Assembly: GCA_964464435.1 (NCBI GenBank)
Contig: CAYXGE010000022.1
Location: 1 to 23,684, forward strand
Origin: CAYXGE01 sp964464435
GTDB lineage: Bacteria; Pseudomonadota; Gammaproteobacteria; Burkholderiales; Methylophilaceae
Length of the DNA stretch: 23,684 nt
Direction: 5' to 3'
Position 1 is the first letter of the stretch. Every line of letters begins with the position of its first letter. This document shows positions 22,898 through 23,684 of this stretch, in pieces. Position numbers and translations under genes: made by a program. Below the pieces are notes generated by a model, which was given only the letters and a program-made list of their open reading frames with translations, did not search any database and was not told the DNA's origin.

Positions 22898-23578
22898 ATG
22901 AAAAAACAAGCAGGTTTTACTTTAATTGAGTTAGCCATTGTATTGGTCATTATAGGCTTACTACTAGGTGGAGTGCTTAAAGGCCAAGAGTTGATTAACA
23001 GTGCTAAAGTTAAAAACTTTGCCGCTGACTTTAGAAACATCCCTGTTGCAATTTATGGCTACCAAGACAAATTTAAGGCCTTACCGGGTGATGACGCTCA
23101 GGCAGAGTCGCATTTAGGCAAAACATCAACTGAAACCAAAAAAGGCAACGGTAACGGTGCACTCGAAGGTCTTTGGTACGATGTTAAAACCCAAGATTCA
23201 GAAGCTTATAATTTCTGGCAACACGTGCGTTTAGCCAACCTAACCAATGGCCCAACAGACATGACTAATCCAGATTGGCGTCCAGGTAATGCTGATGGAG
23301 GGAAAATCGGCATCATGGCAGGTACAAATACTGCTGCTGACTCAGCAATGCTAGATGGCTCAGGAAATGCAATTAAAGGCTCATACATTATTTGTAGCAC
23401 AGGTATTCTAGGTAAGTATGTTGCGCAACTAGATACCAACATTGATGATGGAGATAAAAGTACAGGTTCAATGTTAGCCGTTAAAACTAATACGCCAGCT
23501 AAAGCACTAGCCTCACAAAAACCTGCTGACGAAGCAATTGACCCAGCCGCATCATATATTGTTTGCTACGGCATCTAA
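22898..23578 (+). CDS. Type IV prepilin-like protein
   Basis: A 226-residue class III prepilin. The 6-residue leader MKKQAG is followed by the prepilin peptidase site G|FTLIEL, with Glu at +5 of the mature protein, and a hydrophobic alpha-1 helix (ELAIVLVIIGLLLGGVLKGQ). The globular domain has two cysteines, C166 (SYIICST) and C223 (YIVCYGI, four residues from the end), which could form the C-terminal disulfide loop of pilins. It is longer than most major pilins, so it could be a minor or specialised pilin. A ribosome site AGAGAGG lies upstream. The sigma-54 promoter and nearby pilSR suggest PilR control. A UUCG-loop terminator follows the stop, so the gene is probably monocistronic. Confidence 0.92.
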   Translation: MKKQAGFTLIELAIVLVIIGLLLGGVLKGQELINSAKVKNFAADFRNIPVAIYGYQDKFKALPGDDAQAESHLGKTSTETKKGNGNGALEGLWYDVKTQDSEAYNFWQHVRLANLTNGPTDMTNPDWRPGNADGGKIGIMAGTNTAADSAMLDGSGNAIKGSYIICSTGILGKYVAQLDTNIDDGDKSTGSMLAVKTNTPAKALASQKPADEAIDPAASYIVCYGI

Positions 23579-23605
23579 TTCAGAGTTATTAATTTAGTTA
23601 ATATC

Positions 23606-23635
23606 AAGCCCACTTCGGTGGGCTTTTTCTTTTTA
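23606..23635 (+). terminator. Rho-independent terminator after prepilin
   Basis: AAGCCCAC (23606-23613) and GTGGGCTT (23618-23625) form an 8-bp perfect stem around a C(TTCG)G tetraloop, an especially stable hairpin, followed by TTTCTTTTT. Confidence 0.96.
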
Positions 23636-23684
23636 TAGTGACGGCAATGTGTAAATTGCATTAAAATGCAGTATCAAGAAAACG

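Noticed and set aside
23641..23660. Possible second sigma-54 promoter (CGGCAATGTGTAAATTGCA) at the right edge.
   Set aside because: The GG and GC are separated by 13 bp and not 10, and no downstream gene is visible in the window.
1..23684. CRISPR arrays, tRNA or rRNA genes, prophage or transposase genes.
   Set aside because: No regularly spaced repeats, no tRNA-like cloverleaf and no mobile-element protein could be recognised on either strand.

Overview
The window looks like core chromosome of a betaproteobacterium, most probably a member of the Methylophilaceae (Methylotenera/Methylophilus type). This placement rests on AT-leaning coding sequence, the betaproteobacterial order resB / cytochrome c4 / engB, a sigma factor-DUF3619-DUF3106-RDD cassette, and a pilS-pilR pair preceded by a PP0621-type zinc peptide. 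It is inference from gene content; no rRNA or diagnostic methylotrophy gene is present. I see no insertion sequence, phage, CRISPR array or tRNA.

Layout, left to right. (1) 1-2495: a truncated ResB (cytochrome c maturation) and diheme cytochrome c4 on the minus strand, separated by a strong terminator, diverge from the GTPase gene engB. engB is interrupted by exactly 100 Ns flanked by two identical 55-bp copies of its own sequence, which is an assembly join and not biology. (2) 2482-6544: minus-strand trmB and a COG1565/MidA-type methyltransferase diverge from a plus-strand run of pteridine reductase, a Cys-rich small protein and ttcA, so two tRNA-modification genes flank a pterin enzyme. (3) 6631-10961: topA and a PBP7-type endopeptidase (pbpG) converge on a bidirectional terminator, followed by a solitary gcvH. 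(4) 10958-15494: the classical pepA-holC block, with an added 124-residue coiled-coil gene, diverges from lptF-lptG (LPS export). (5) 15496-17385: minus-strand ECF sigma factor, DUF3619 membrane protein (possible anti-sigma), DUF3106 periplasmic helical-repeat protein and RDD membrane protein. (6) 17595-23684: type IV pilus regulation, with a PP0621 peptide, the sensor PilS, the sigma-54 activator PilR, a second orphan membrane histidine kinase on the opposite strand, and a prepilin gene.

The most informative stretch is the 344-bp region before the prepilin. It holds a sigma-54 promoter with correct -24/-12 spacing, and about 100 bp upstream two dyad-symmetric elements whose centres are exactly 20 bp apart. 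With PilSR encoded 2-5 kb away, this reads as a compact circuit: PilS/PilR and sigma-54 act on an enhancer with two sites to drive the prepilin, with an orphan HDIKN-type kinase inserted between regulator and target. Other points worth a look are the sigma/DUF3619/DUF3106/RDD cassette as a possible envelope-sensing module, consensus TATAAT boxes ending 6-7 nt before three start codons, and three genes that probably start with TTG.
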